Shown in pieces: positions 15,201-30,200 of a stretch of 64,000 nt of DNA; position 1 is the first letter of the stretch, and the number at the start of each line of letters is the position of its first letter. The notes beneath the pieces were generated by a model, which searched no databases, was not told where the DNA came from, and saw only the letters and a list, made by a program, of their open reading frames with translations. This stretch comes from Limnomonas spitsbergensis (Eukaryota > Chlorophyta > Chlorophyceae > Chlamydomonadales): contig JAYJMM010000103.1 in the NCBI GenBank assembly GCA_037349105.1, positions 3,490,501-3,554,500 of the forward strand, given 5' to 3'. A program made the position numbers and the translations under genes.

Positions 15201-18200
15201 GGGACATGGTCATGATGCTCCTAGCCCTGGGAGGGGGGACAGAGTCATGATGCTCCTAGCCCTGGGAGGGGGGACATGGTCATGATGCTCCTAGCCCTGG
15301 GAGGGGGGACAGAGTCATGATGCTCCTAGCCCTGGGAGGGGGGACAGAGTCATGATGCTCCTAGCCCTGGGAGGGGGTACAGAGTCATGATGCTCCTAGC
15401 CCTGGGAGGGGGGACAGAGTCATGATGCTCCTAGCCCTGGGAGGGGGGACAGAGTCATGATGCTCCTAGCCCTGGGAGGGGGGACAGAGTCATGATGCTC
15501 CTAGCCCTGGGAGGGGGGACAGAGTCATGATGCTCCTAGCCCTGGGAGGGGGGACAGAGTCATGATGCTCCTAGCCCTGGGAGGGGGTACAGAGTCATGA
15601 TGCTCCTAGCCCTGGGAGGGGGGACAGAGTCATGATGCTCCTAGCCCTGGGAGGGGGGACATGGTCATGATGCTCCTAGCCCTGGGAGGGGGGACAGAGT
15701 CATGATGCTCCTAGCCCTGGGAGGGGGGACAGAGTCATGATGCTCCTAGCCCTGGGAGGGGGTACAGAGTCATGATGCTCCTAGCCCTGGGAGGGGGGAC
15801 AGAGTCATGATGCTCCTAGCCCTGGGAGGGGGGACAGAGTCATGATGCTCCTAGCCCTGGGAGGGGGGACAGAGTCATGATGCTCCTAGCCCTGGGAGGG
15901 GGGACAGAGTCATGATGCTCCTAGCCCTGGGAGGGGGGACAGAGTCATGATGCTCCTAGCCCTGGGAGGGGGGACAGAGTCATGATGCTCCTAGCCCTGG
16001 GAGGGGGTACAGAGTCATGATGCTCCTAGCCCTGGGAGGGGGGACAGAGTCATGATGCTCCTAGCCCTGGGAGGGGGGACATGGTCATGATGCTCCTAGC
16101 CCTGGGAGGGGGTACAGAGTCATGATGCTCCTAGCCCTGGGAGGGGGTACAGAGTCATGATGCTCCTAGCCCTGGGAGGGGGGACATGGTCATGATGCTC
16201 CTAGCCCTGGGAGGGGGGACAGAGTCATGATGCTCCTAGCCCTGGGAGGGGGTACAGAGTCATGATGCTCCTAGCCCTGGGAGGGGGGACAGAGTCATGA
16301 TGCTCCTACCCCTGGGAGGGGGGACATGGTCATGATGCTCCTAGCCCTGGGAGGGGGGACAGAGTCATGATGCTCCTAGCCCTGGGAGGGGGGACAGAGT
16401 CATGATGCTCCTAGCCCTGGGAGGGGGGACAGAGTCATGATGCTCCTAGCCCTGGGAGGGGGGACATGGTCATGATGCTCCTAGCCCTGGGAGGGGGGAC
16501 AGAGTCATGATGCTCCTAGCCCTGGGAGGGGGGACATGGTCATGATGCTCCTAGCCCTGGGAGGGGGGACAGAGTCATGATGCTCCTAGCCCTGGGAGGG
16601 GGGACAGAGTCATGATGCTCCTAGCCCTGGGAGGGGGGACAGAGTCATGATGCTCCTAGCCCTGGGAGGGGGGACAGAGTCATGATGCTCCTACCCCTGG
16701 GAGGGGGGACAGAGTCATGATGCTCCTAGCCCTGGGAGGGGGGACAGAGTCATGATGCTCCTAGCCCTGGGAGGGGGGACAGAGTCATGATGCTCCTAGC
16801 CCTGGGAGGGGGTACAGAGTCATGATGCTCCTAGCCCTGGGAGGGGGGACAGAGTCATGATGCTCCTAGCCCTGGGAGGTGGGACATGGTCATGATGCTC
16901 CTAGCCCTGGGAGGGGGGACAGAGTCATGATGCTCCTAGCCCTGGGAGGGGGTACAGAGTCATGATGCTCCTAGCCCTGGGAGGGGGGACATGGTCATGA
17001 TGCTCCTAGCCCTGGGAGGGGGGACAGAGTCATGATGCTCCTAGCCCTGGGAGGGGGGACAGAGTCATGATGCTCCTAGCCCTGGGAGGGGGGACAGAGT
17101 CATGATGCTCCTAGCCCTGGGAGGGGGGACAGAGTCATGATGCTCCTAGCCCTGGGAGGGGGGACAGAGTCATGATGCTCCTACCCCTGGGAGGGGGGAC
17201 AGAGTCATGATGCTCCTAGCCCTGGGAGGGGGGACAGAGTCATGATGCTCCTAGCCCTGGGAGGGGGGACAGAGTCATGATGCTCCTAGCCCTGGGAGGG
17301 GGGACATGGTCATGATGCTCCTAGCCCTGGGAGGGGGTACAGAGTCATGATGCTCCTAGCCCTGGGAGGGGGTACAGAGTCATGATGCTCCTAGCCCTGG
17401 GAGGGGGGACAGAGTCATGATGCTCCTAGCCCTGGGAGGGGGGACAGAGTCATGATGCTCCTAGCCCTGGGAGGGGGGACAGAGTCATGATGCTCCTAGC
17501 CCTGGGAGGGGGTACAGAGTCATGATGCTCCTAGCCCTGGGAGGGGGTACAGAGTCATGATGCTCCTAGCCCTGGGAGGGGGTACAGAGTCATGATGCTC
17601 CTAGCCCTGGGAGGGGGGACAGAGTCATGATGCTCCTAGCCCTGGGAGGGGGGACAGAGTCATGATGCTCCTAGCCCTGGGAGGGGGGACAGAGTCATGA
17701 TGCTCCTAGCCCTGGGAGGGGGGACATGGTCATGATGCTCCTAGCCCTGGGAGGGGGGACAGAGTCATGATGCTCCTAGCCCTGGGAGGGGGGACATGGT
17801 CATGATGCTCCTAGCCCTGGGAGGGGGGACAGAGTCATGATGCTCCTAGCCCTGGGAGGGGGGACAGAGTCATGATGCTCCTAGCCCTGGGAGGGGGGAC
17901 AGAGTCATGATGCTCCTAGCCCTGGGAGGGGGGACATGGTCATGATGCTCCTAGCCCTGGGAGGGGGGACAGAGTCATGATGCTCCTAGCCCTGGGAGGG
18001 GGGACAGAGTCATGATGCTCCTAGCCCTGGGAGGGGGGACAGAGTCATGATGCTCCTAGCCCTGGGAGGGGGGACATGGTCATGATGCTCCTAGCCCTGG
18101 GAGGGGGGACAGAGTCATGATGCTCCTAGCCCTGGGAGGGGGGACATGGTCATGATGCTCCTAGCCCTGGGAGGGGGTACATGGTCATGATGCTCCTAGC

Positions 18201-21200
18201 CCTGGGAGGGGGTACAGAGTCATGATGCTCCTAGCCCTGGGAGGGGGGACAGAGTCATGATGCTCCTAGCCCTGGGAGGGGGTACAGAGTCATGATGCTC
18301 CTAGCCCTGGGAGGGGGGACAGAGTCATGATGCTCCTAGCCCTGGGAGGGGGGACAGAGTCATGATGCTCCTAGCCCTGGGAGGGGGGACAGAGTCATGA
18401 TGCTCCTAGCCCTGGGAGGGGGGACAGAGTCATGACGCTCCTAGCCCTGGGAGGGGGGACAGAGTCATGATGCTCCTAGCCCTGGGAGGGGGGACAGAGT
18501 CATGATGCTCCTAGCCCTGGGAGGGGGTACAGAGTCATGATGCTCCTAGCCCTGGGAGGGGGGACAGAGTCATGATGCTCCTAGCCCTGGGAGGGGGGAC
18601 AGAGTCATGATGCTCCTAGCCCTGGGAGGGGGTACAGAGGCATGATGCTCCTAGCCCTGGGAGGGGGGACAGAGTCATGATGCTCCTAGCCCTGGGAGGG
18701 GGGACAGAGTCATGATGCTCCTAGCCCTGGGAGGGGGGACATGGTCATGATGCTCCTAGCCCTGGGAGGGGGTACAGAGTCATGATGCTCCTAGCCCTGG
18801 GAGGGGGGACAGAGTCATGATGCTCCTAGCCCTGGGAGGGGGGACAGAGTCATGATGCTCCTAGCCCTGGGAGGGGGGACAGAGTCATGATGCTCCTAGC
18901 CCTGGGAGGGGGGACAGAGTCATGATGCTCCTAGCCCTGGGAGGGGGGACATGGTCATGATGCTCCTAGCCCTGGGAGGGGGGACAGAGTCATGATGCTC
19001 CTAGCCCTGGGAGGGGGGACAGAGTCATGATGCTCCTAGCCCTGGGAGGGGGGACAGAGTCATGATGCTCCTAGCCCTGGGAGGGGGGACATGGTCATGA
19101 TGCTCCTAGCCCTGGGAGGGGGTACAGAGTCATGATGCTCCTAGCCCTGGGAGGGGGGACATGGTCATGATGCTCCTAGCCCTGGGAGGGGGGACAGAGT
19201 CATGATGCTCCTAGCCCTGGGAGGGGGGACATGGTCATGATGCTCCTAGCCCTGGGAGGGGGGACAGAGTCATGATGCTCCTAGCCCTGGGAGGGGGGAC
19301 AGAGTCATGATGCTCCTAGCCCTGGGAGGGGGGACAGAGTCATGATGCTCCTAGCCCTGGGAGGGGGGACATGGTCATGATGCTCCTAGCCCTGGGAGGG
19401 GGGACATGGTCATGATGCTCCTAGCCCTGGGAGGGGGGACATGGTCATGATGCTCCTAGCCCTGGGAGGGGGGACATGGTCATGATGCTCCTAGCCCTGG
19501 GAGGGGGGACAGAGTCATGATGCTCCTAGCCCTGGGAGGGGGGACATGGTCATGATGCTCCTAGCCCTGGGAGGGGGGACAGAGTCATGATGCTCCTAGC
19601 CCTGGGAGGGGGGACAGAGTCATGATGCTCCTAGCCCTGGGAGGGGGGACAGAGTCATGATGCTCCTAGCCCTGGGAGGGGGGACAGAGTCATGATGCTC
19701 CTAGCCCTGGGAGGGGGGACAGAGTCATGATGCTCCTAGCCCTGGGAGGGGGGACAGAGTCATGATGCTCCTAGCCCTGGGAGGGGGGACATGGTCATGA
19801 TGCTCCTAGCCCTGGGAGGGGGGACAGAGTCATGATGCTCCTAGCCCTGGGAGGGGGGACAGAGTCATGATGCTCCTAGCCCTGGGAGGGGGGACAGAGT
19901 CATGATGCTCCTAGCCCTGGGAGGGGGGACATGGTCATGATGCTCCTAGCCCTGGGAGGGGGGACAGAGTCATGATGCTGCTAGCCCTGGGAGGGGGTAC
20001 ATGGTCATGATGCTCCTAGCCCTGGGAGGGGGGACAGAGTCATGATGCTCCTAGCCCTGGGAGGGGGTACAGAGTCATGATGCTCCTAGCCCTGGGAGGG
20101 GGTACAGAGTCATGATGCTCCTACCCCTGGGAGGGGGTACAGAGTCATGATGCTCCTAGCCCTGGGAGGGGGGACAGAGTCATGATGCTCCTAGCCCTGG
20201 GAGGGGGGACAGAGTCATGATACTCCTAGCCCTGGGAGGGGGGACAGAGTCATGATACTCCTAGCCCTGGGAGGGGGTACAGAGTCATGATGCTCCTAGC
20301 CCTGGGAGGGGGTACAGAGTCATGATGCTCCTAGCCCTGGGAGGGGGGACAGAGTCATGATGCTCCTAGCCCTGGGAGGGGGGACAGAGTCATGATGCTC
20401 CTAGCCCTGGGAGGGGGGACAGAGTCATGATGCTCCTAGCCCTGGGAGGGGGGACAGAGTCATGATGCTCCTAGCCCTGGGAGGGGGGACAGAGTCATGA
20501 TGCTCCTAGCCCTGGGAGGGGGTACATGGTCATGATGCTCCTAGCCCTGGGAGGGGGGACAGAGTCATGATGCTCCTAGCCCTGGGAGGGGGGACAGAGT
20601 CATGATGCTCCTAGCCCTGGGAGGGGGGACAGAGTCATGATGCTCCTAGCCCTGGGAGGGGGTACAGAGTCATGATGCTCCTAGCCCTGGGAGGGGGTAC
20701 AGAGTCATGATGCTCCTAGCCCTGGGAGGGGGGACAGAGTCATGATGCTCCTAGCCCTGGGAGGGGGGACAGAGTCATGATGCTCCTAGCCCTGGGAGGG
20801 GGGACATGGTCATGATGCTCCTAGCCCTGGGAGGGGGGACAGAGTCATGATGCTCCTAGCCCTGGGAGGGGGACAGAGTCATGATGCTCCTAGCCCTGGG
20901 AGGGGGGACAGAGTCATGATGCTCCTAGCCCTGGGAGGGGGGACAGAGTCATGATGCTCCTAGCCCTGGGAGGGGGGACAGAGTCATGATGCTCCTAGCC
21001 CTGGGAGGGGGGACATGGTCATGATGCTCCTAGCCCTGGGAGGGGGTACAGAGTCATGATGCTCCTAGCCCTGGGAGGGGGTACAGAGTCATGATGCTCC
21101 TAGCCCTGGGAGGGGGTACAGAGTCATGATGCTCCTAGCCCTGGGAGGGGGGACAGAGTCATGATGCTCCTAGCCCTGGGAGGGGGTACAGAGTCATGAT

Positions 21201-24200
21201 GCTCCTAGCCCTGGGAGGGGGGACAGAGTCATGATGCTCCTAGCCCTGGGAGGGGGTACAGAGTCATGATGCTCCTAGCCCTGGGAGGGGGGACAGAGTC
21301 ATGATGCTCCTAGCCCTGGGAGGGGGTACAGAGTCATGATGCTCCTAGCCCTGGGAGGGGGGACAGAGTCATGATGCTCCTAGCCCTGGGAGGGGGGACA
21401 TGGTCATGATGCTCCTAGCCCTGGGAGGGGGGACAGAGTCATGATGCTCCTAGCCCTGGGAGGGGGGACATGGTCATGATGCTCCTAGCCCTGGGAGGGG
21501 GGACAGAGTCATGATGCTCCTAGCCCTGGGAGGGGGGACAGAGTCATGATGCTCCTAGCCCTGGGAGGGGGGACAGAGTCATGATGCTCCTAGCCCTGGG
21601 AGGGGGGACATGGTCATGATGCTCCTAGCCCTGGGAGGGGGGACATGGTCATGATGCTCCTAGCCCTGGGAGGGGGGACAGAGTCATGATGCTCCTAGCC
21701 CTGGGAGGGGGGACATGGTCATGATGCTCCTAGCCCTGGGAGGGGGGACAGAGTCATGATGCTCCTAGCCCTGGGAGGGGGGACATGGTCATGATGCTCC
21801 TAGCCCTGGGAGGGGGGACAGAGTCATGATGCTCCTAGCCCTGGGAGGGGGGACAGAGTCATGATGCTCCTAGCCCTGGGAGGGGGTACAGAGTCATGAT
21901 GCTCCTAGCCCTGGGAGGGGGGACAGAGTCATGATGCTCCTAGCCCTGGGAGGGGGGACAGAGTCATGATGCTCCTAGCCCTGGGAGGGGGGACAGAGTC
22001 ATGATGCTCCTAGCCCTGGGAGGGGGGACAGAGTCATGATGCTCCTAGCCCTGGGAGGGGGGACAGAGTCATGATGCTCCTAGCCCTGGGAGGGGGTACA
22101 GAGTCATGATGCTCCTAGCCCTGGGAGGGGGGACAGAGTCATGATGCTCCTAGCCCTGGGAGGGGGGACATGGTCATGATGCTCCTAGCCCTGGGAGGGG
22201 GGACAGAGTCATGATGCTCCTAGCCCTGGGAGGGGGGACAGAGTCATGATGCTCCTAGCCCTGGGAGGGGGTACAGAGTCATGATGCTCCTAGCCCTGGG
22301 AGGGGGGACAGAGTCATGATGCTCCTAGCCCTGGGAGGGGGGACAGAGTCATGATGCTCCTAGCCCTGGGAGGGGGGACAGAGTCATGATGCTCCTAGCC
22401 CTGGGAGGGGGGACAGAGTCATGATGCTCCTAGCCCTGGGAGGGGGGACAGAGTCATGATGCTCCTAGCCCTGGGAGGGGGGACAGAGTCATGATGCTCC
22501 TAGCCCTGGGAGGGGGTACAGAGTCATGATGCTCCTAGCCCTGGGAGGGGGGACAGAGTCATGATGCTCCTAGCCCTGGGAGGGGGGACATGGTCATGAT
22601 GCTCCTAGCCCTGGGAGGGGGTACAGAGTCATGATGCTCCTAGCCCTGGGAGGGGGTACAGAGTCATGATGCTCCTAGCCCTGGGAGGGGGGACAGAGTC
22701 ATGATGCTCCTAGCCCTGGGAGGGGGGACATGGTCATGATGCTCCTAGCCCTGGGAGGGGGGACAGAGTCATGATGCTCCTAGCCCTGGGAGGGGGACAG
22801 AGTCATGATGCTCCTAGCCCTGGGAGGGGGGACAGAGTCATGATGCTCCTAGCCCTGGGAGGGGGGACATGGTCATGATGCTCCTAGCCCTGGGAGGGGG
22901 GACATGGTCATGATGCTCCTAGCCCTGGGAGGGGGGACATGGTCATGATGCTCCTAGCCCTGGGAGGGGGGACAGAGTCATGATGCTCCTAGCCCTGGGA
23001 GGGGGGACATGGTCATGATGCTCCTAGCCCTGGGAGGGGGGACAGAGTCATGATGCTCCTAGCCCTGGGAGGGGGGACAGAGTCATGATGCTCCTAGCCC
23101 TGGGAGGGGGGACAGAGTCATGATGCTCCTAGCCCTGGGAGGGGGGACAGAGTCATGATGCTCCTAGCCCTGGGAGGGGGGACAGAGTCATGATGCTCCT
23201 AGCCCTGGGAGGGGGGACAGAGTCATGATGCTCCTAGCCCTGGGAGGGGGGACATGGTCATGATGCTCCTAGCCCTGGGAGGGGGGACAGAGTCATGATG
23301 CTCCTAGCCCTGGGAGGGGGGACAGAGTCATGATGCTCCTAGCCCTGGGAGGGGGGACAGAGTCATGATGCTCCTAGCCCTGGGAGGGGGGACATGGTCA
23401 TGATGCTCCTAGCCCTGGGAGGGGGGACAGAGTCATGATGCTGCTAGCCCTGGGAGGGGGTACATGGTCATGATGCTCCTAGCCCTGGGAGGGGGGACAG
23501 AGTCATGATGCTCCTAGCCCTGGGAGGGGGTACAGAGTCATGATGCTCCTAGCCCTGGGAGGGGGTACAGAGTCATGATGCTCCTACCCCTGGGAGGGGG
23601 TACAGAGTCATGATGCTCCTAGCCCTGGGAGGGGGGACAGAGTCATGATGCTCCTAGCCCTGGGAGGGGGGACAGAGTCATGATACTCCTAGCCCTGGGA
23701 GGGGGGACAGAGTCATGATACTCCTAGCCCTGGGAGGGGGTACAGAGTCATGATGCTCCTAGCCCTGGGAGGGGGTACAGAGTCATGATGCTCCTAGCCC
23801 TGGGAGGGGGTACAGAGTCATGATGCTCCTAGCCCTGGGAGGGGGGACAGAGTCATGATGCTCCTAGCCCTGGGAGGGGGGACAGAGTCATGATGCTCCT
23901 AGCCCTGGGAGGGGGGACAGAGTCATGATGCTCCTAGCCCTGGGAGGGGGGACAGAGTCATGATGCTCCTAGCCCTGGGAGGGGGTACATGGTCATGATG
24001 CTCCTAGCCCTGGGAGGGGGGACAGAGTCATGATGCTCCTAGCCCTGGGAGGGGGGACAGAGTCATGATGCTCCTAGCCCTGGGAGGGGGGACAGAGTCA
24101 TGATGCTCCTAGCCCTGGGAGGGGGTACAGAGTCATGATGCTCCTAGCCCTGGGAGGGGGTACAGAGTCATGATGCTCCTAGCCCTGGGAGGGGGGACAG

Positions 24201-27200
24201 AGTCATGATGCTCCTAGCCCTGGGAGGGGGGACAGAGTCATGATGCTCCTAGCCCTGGGAGGGGGGACATGGTCATGATGCTCCTAGCCCTGGGAGGGGG
24301 GACAGAGTCATGATGCTCCTAGCCCTGGGAGGGGGACAGAGTCATGATGCTCCTAGCCCTGGGAGGGGGGACAGAGTCATGATGCTCCTAGCCCTGGGAG
24401 GGGGGACAGAGTCATGATGCTCCTAGCCCTGGGAGGGGGGACAGAGTCATGATGCTCCTAGCCCTGGGAGGGGGGACATGGTCATGATGCTCCTAGCCCT
24501 GGGAGGGGGTACAGAGTCATGATGCTCCTAGCCCTGGGAGGGGGTACAGAGTCATGATGCTCCTAGCCCTGGGAGGGGGTACAGAGTCATGATGCTCCTA
24601 GCCCTGGGAGGGGGTACAGAGTCATGATGCTCCTAGCCCTGGGAGGGGGGACAGAGTCATGATGCTCCTAGCCCTGGGAGGGGGTACAGAGTCATGATGC
24701 TCCTAGCCCTGGGAGGGGGGACAGAGTCATGATGCTCCTAGCCCTGGGAGGGGGTACAGAGTCATGATGCTCCTAGCCCTGGGAGGGGGGACAGAGTCAT
24801 GATGCTCCTAGCCCTGGGAGGGGGTACAGAGTCATGATGCTCCTAGCCCTGGGAGGGGGGACAGAGTCATGATGCTCCTAGCCCTGGGAGGGGGGACATG
24901 GTCATGATGCTCCTAGCCCTGGGAGGGGGGACAGAGTCATGATGCTCCTAGCCCTGGGAGGGGGGACATGGTCATGATGCTCCTAGCCCTGGGAGGGGGG
25001 ACAGAGTCATGATGCTCCTAGCCCTGGGAGGGGGGACAGAGTCATGATGCTCCTAGCCCTGGGAGGGGGGACAGAGTCATGATGCTCCTAGCCCTGGGAG
25101 GGGGGACATGGTCATGATGCTCCTAGCCCTGGGAGGGGGGACATGGTCATGATGCTCCTAGCCCTGGGAGGGGGGACAGAGTCATGATGCTCCTAGCCCT
25201 GGGAGGGGGGACATGGTCATGATGCTCCTAGCCCTGGGAGGGGGGACAGAGTCATGATGCTCCTAGCCCTGGGAGGGGGGACATGGTCATGATGCTCCTA
25301 GCCCTGGGAGGGGGGACAGAGTCATGATGCTCCTAGCCCTGGGAGGGGGGACAGAGTCATGATGCTCCTAGCCCTGGGAGGGGGTACAGAGTCATGATGC
25401 TCCTAGCCCTGGGAGGGGGGACAGAGTCATGATGCTCCTAGCCCTGGGAGGGGGGACAGAGTCATGATGCTCCTAGCCCTGGGAGGGGGGACAGAGTCAT
25501 GATGCTCCTAGCCCTGGGAGGGGGGACAGAGTCATGATGCTCCTAGCCCTGGGAGGGGGGACAGAGTCATGATGCTCCTAGCCCTGGGAGGGGGTACAGA
25601 GTCATGATGCTCCTAGCCCTGGGAGGGGGGACAGAGTCATGATGCTCCTAGCCCTGGGAGGGGGGACATGGTCATGATGCTCCTAGCCCTGGGAGGGGGG
25701 ACAGAGTCATGATGCTCCTAGCCCTGGGAGGGGGGACAGAGTCATGATGCTCCTAGCCCTGGGAGGGGGTACAGAGTCATGATGCTCCTAGCCCTGGGAG
25801 GGGGGACAGAGTCATGATGCTCCTAGCCCTGGGAGGGGGGACAGAGTCATGATGCTCCTAGCCCTGGGAGGGGGGACAGAGTCATGATGCTCCTAGCCCT
25901 GGGAGGGGGGACAGAGTCATGATGCTCCTAGCCCTGGGAGGGGGGACAGAGTCATGATGCTCCTAGCCCTGGGAGGGGGGACAGAGTCATGATGCTCCTA
26001 GCCCTGGGAGGGGGTACAGAGTCATGATGCTCCTAGCCCTGGGAGGGGGGACAGAGTCATGATGCTCCTAGCCCTGGGAGGGGGGACATGGTCATGATGC
26101 TCCTAGCCCTGGGAGGGGGTACAGAGTCATGATGCTCCTAGCCCTGGGAGGGGGTACAGAGTCATGATGCTCCTAGCCCTGGGAGGGGGGACAGAGTCAT
26201 GATGCTCCTAGCCCTGGGAGGGGGGACATGGTCATGATGCTCCTAGCCCTGGGAGGGGGGACAGAGTCATGATGCTCCTAGCCCTGGGAGGGGGACAGAG
26301 TCATGATGCTCCTAGCCCTGGGAGGGGGGACAGAGTCATGATGCTCCTAGCCCTGGGAGGGGGGACATGGTCATGATGCTCCTAGCCCTGGGAGGGGGGA
26401 CATGGTCATGATGCTCCTAGCCCTGGGAGGGGGGACATGGTCATGATGCTCCTAGCCCTGGGAGGGGGGACAGAGTCATGATGCTCCTAGCCCTGGGAGG
26501 GGGGACATGGTCATGATGCTCCTAGCCCTGGGAGGGGGGACAGAGTCATGATGCTCCTAGCCCTGGGAGGGGGGACAGAGTCATGATGCTCCTAGCCCTG
26601 GGAGGGGGGACAGAGTCATGATGCTCCTAGCCCTGGGAGGGGGGACAGAGTCATGATGCTCCTAGCCCTGGGAGGGGGGACAGAGTCATGATGCTCCTAG
26701 CCCTGGGAGGGGGGACAGAGTCATGATGCTCCTAGCCCTGGGAGGGGGGACATGGTCATGATGCTCCTAGCCCTGGGAGGGGGGACAGAGTCATGATGCT
26801 CCTAGCCCTGGGAGGGGGGACAGAGTCATGATGCTCCTAGCCCTGGGAGGGGGGACAGAGTCATGATGCTCCTAGCCCTGGGAGGGGGGACATGGTCATG
26901 ATGCTCCTAGCCCTGGGAGGGGGGACAGAGTCATGATGCTGCTAGCCCTGGGAGGGGGTACATGGTCATGATGCTCCTAGCCCTGGGAGGGGGGACAGAG
27001 TCATGATGCTCCTAGCCCTGGGAGGGGGTACAGAGTCATGATGCTCCTAGCCCTGGGAGGGGGTACAGAGTCATGATGCTCCTACCCCTGGGAGGGGGTA
27101 CAGAGTCATGATGCTCCTAGCCCTGGGAGGGGGGACAGAGTCATGATGCTCCTAGCCCTGGGAGGGGGGACAGAGTCATGATACTCCTAGCCCTGGGAGG

Positions 27201-30200
27201 GGGGACAGAGTCATGATACTCCTAGCCCTGGGAGGGGGTACAGAGTCATGATGCTCCTAGCCCTGGGAGGGGGTACAGAGTCATGATGCTCCTAGCCCTG
27301 GGAGGGGGGACAGAGTCATGATGCTCCTAGCCCTGGGAGGGGGTACAGAGTCATGATGCTCCTAGCCCTGGGAGGGGGGACAGAGTCATGATGCTCCTAG
27401 CCCTGGGAGGGGGGACAGAGTCATGATGCTCCTAGCCCTGGGAGGGGGGACAGAGTCATGATGCTCCTAGCCCTGGGAGGGGGTACATGGTCATGATGCT
27501 CCTAGCCCTGGGAGGGGGGACAGAGTCATGATGCTCCTAGCCCTGGGAGGGGGGACAGAGTCATGATGCTCCTAGCCCTGGGAGGGGGGACAGAGTCATG
27601 ATGCTCCTAGCCCTGGGAGGGGGTACAGAGTCATGATGCTCCTAGCCCTGGGAGGGGGTACAGAGTCATGATGCTCCTAGCCCTGGGAGGGGGGACAGAG
27701 TCATGATGCTCCTAGCCCTGGGAGGGGGGACAGAGTCATGATGCTCCTAGCCCTGGGAGGGGGGACATGGTCATGATGCTCCTAGCCCTGGGAGGGGGGA
27801 CAGAGTCATGATGCTCCTAGCCCTGGGAGGGGGACAGAGTCATGATGCTCCTAGCCCTGGGAGGGGGGACAGAGTCATGATGCTCCTAGCCCTGGGAGGG
27901 GGGACAGAGTCATGATGCTCCTAGCCCTGGGAGGGGGGACAGAGTCATGATGCTCCTAGCCCTGGGAGGGGGGACATGGTCATGATGCTCCTAGCCCTGG
28001 GAGGGGGTACAGAGTCATGATGCTCCTAGCCCTGGGAGGGGGTACAGAGTCATGATGCTCCTAGCCCTGGGAGGGGGTACAGAGTCATGATGCTCCTAGC
28101 CCTGGGAGGGGGGACAGAGTCATGATGCTCCTAGCCCTGGGAGGGGGTACAGAGTCATGATGCTCCTAGCCCTGGGAGGGGGGACAGAGTCATGATGCTC
28201 CTAGCCCTGGGAGGGGGTACAGAGTCATGATGCTCCTAGCCCTGGGAGGGGGGACAGAGTCATGATGCTCCTAGCCCTGGGAGGGGGTACAGAGTCATGA
28301 TGCTCCTAGCCCTGGGAGGGGGGACAGAGTCATGATGCTCCTAGCCCTGGGAGGGGGGACATGGTCATGATGCTCCTAGCCCTGGGAGGGGGGACAGAGT
28401 CATGATGCTCCTAGCCCTGGGAGGGGGGACATGGTCATGATGCTCCTAGCCCTGGGAGGGGGGACAGAGTCATGATGCTCCTAGCCCTGGGAGGGGGGAC
28501 AGAGTCATGATGCTCCTAGCCCTGGGAGGGGGGACAGAGTCATGATGCTCCTAGCCCTGGGAGGGGGGACATGGTCATGATGCTCCTAGCCCTGGGAGGG
28601 GGGACATGGTCATGATGCTCCTAGCCCTGGGAGGGGGGACAGAGTCATGATGCTCCTAGCCCTGGGAGGGGGGACATGGTCATGATGCTCCTAGCCCTGG
28701 GAGGGGGGACAGAGTCATGATGCTCCTAGCCCTGGGAGGGGGGACATGGTCATGATGCTCCTAGCCCTGGGAGGGGGGACAGAGTCATGATGCTCCTAGC
28801 CCTGGGAGGGGGGACAGAGTCATGATGCTCCTAGCCCTGGGAGGGGGTACAGAGTCATGATGCTCCTAGCCCTGGGAGGGGGGACAGAGTCATGATGCTC
28901 CTAGCCCTGGGAGGGGGGACAGAGTCATGATGCTCCTAGCCCTGGGAGGGGGGACAGAGTCATGATGCTCCTAGCCCTGGGAGGGGGGACAGAGTCATGA
29001 TGCTCCTAGCCCTGGGAGGGGGGACAGAGTCATGATGCTCCTAGCCCTGGGAGGGGGTACAGAGTCATGATGCTCCTAGCCCTGGGAGGGGGGACAGAGT
29101 CATGATGCTCCTAGCCCTGGGAGGGGGGACATGGTCATGATGCTCCTAGCCCTGGGAGGGGGGACAGAGTCATGATGCTCCTAGCCCTGGGAGGGGGGAC
29201 AGAGTCATGATGCTCCTAGCCCTGGGAGGGGGTACAGAGTCATGATGCTCCTAGCCCTGGGAGGGGGGACAGAGTCATGATGCTCCTAGCCCTGGGAGGG
29301 GGGACAGAGTCATGATGCTCCTAGCCCTGGGAGGGGGGACAGAGTCATGATGCTCCTAGCCCTGGGAGGGGGGACAGAGTCATGATGCTCCTAGCCCTGG
29401 GAGGGGGGACAGAGTCATGATGCTCCTAGCCCTGGGAGGGGGGACAGAGTCATGATGCTCCTAGCCCTGGGAGGGGGTACAGAGTCATGATGCTCCTAGC
29501 CCTGGGAGGGGGGACAGAGTCATGATGCTCCTAGCCCTGGGAGGGGGGACATGGTCATGATGCTCCTAGCCCTGGGAGGGGGTACAGAGTCATGATGCTC
29601 CTAGCCCTGGGAGGGGGTACAGAGTCATGATGCTCCTAGCCCTGGGAGGGGGGACATGGTCATGATGCTCCTAGCCCTGGGAGGGGGGACAGAGTCATGA
29701 TGCTCCTAGCCCTGGGAGGGGGTACAGAGTCATGATGCTCCTAGCCCTGGGAGGGGGGACAGAGTCATGATGCTCCTACCCCTGGGAGGGGGGACATGGT
29801 CATGATGCTCCTAGCCCTGGGAGGGGGGACAGAGTCATGATGCTCCTAGCCCTGGGAGGGGGGACAGAGTCATGATGCTCCTAGCCCTGGGAGGGGGGAC
29901 AGAGTCATGATGCTCCTAGCCCTGGGAGGGGGGACATGGTCATGATGCTCCTAGCCCTGGGAGGGGGGACAGAGTCATGATGCTCCTAGCCCTGGGAGGG
30001 GGGACATGGTCATGATGCTCCTAGCCCTGGGAGGGGGGACAGAGTCATGATGCTCCTACCCCTGGGAGGGGGGACAGAGTCATGATGCTCCTAGCCCTGG
30101 GAGGGGGGACAGAGTCATGATGCTCCTAGCCCTGGGAGGGGGTACAGAGTCATGATGCTCCTAGCCCTGGGAGGGGGTACAGAGTCATGATGCTCCTAGC

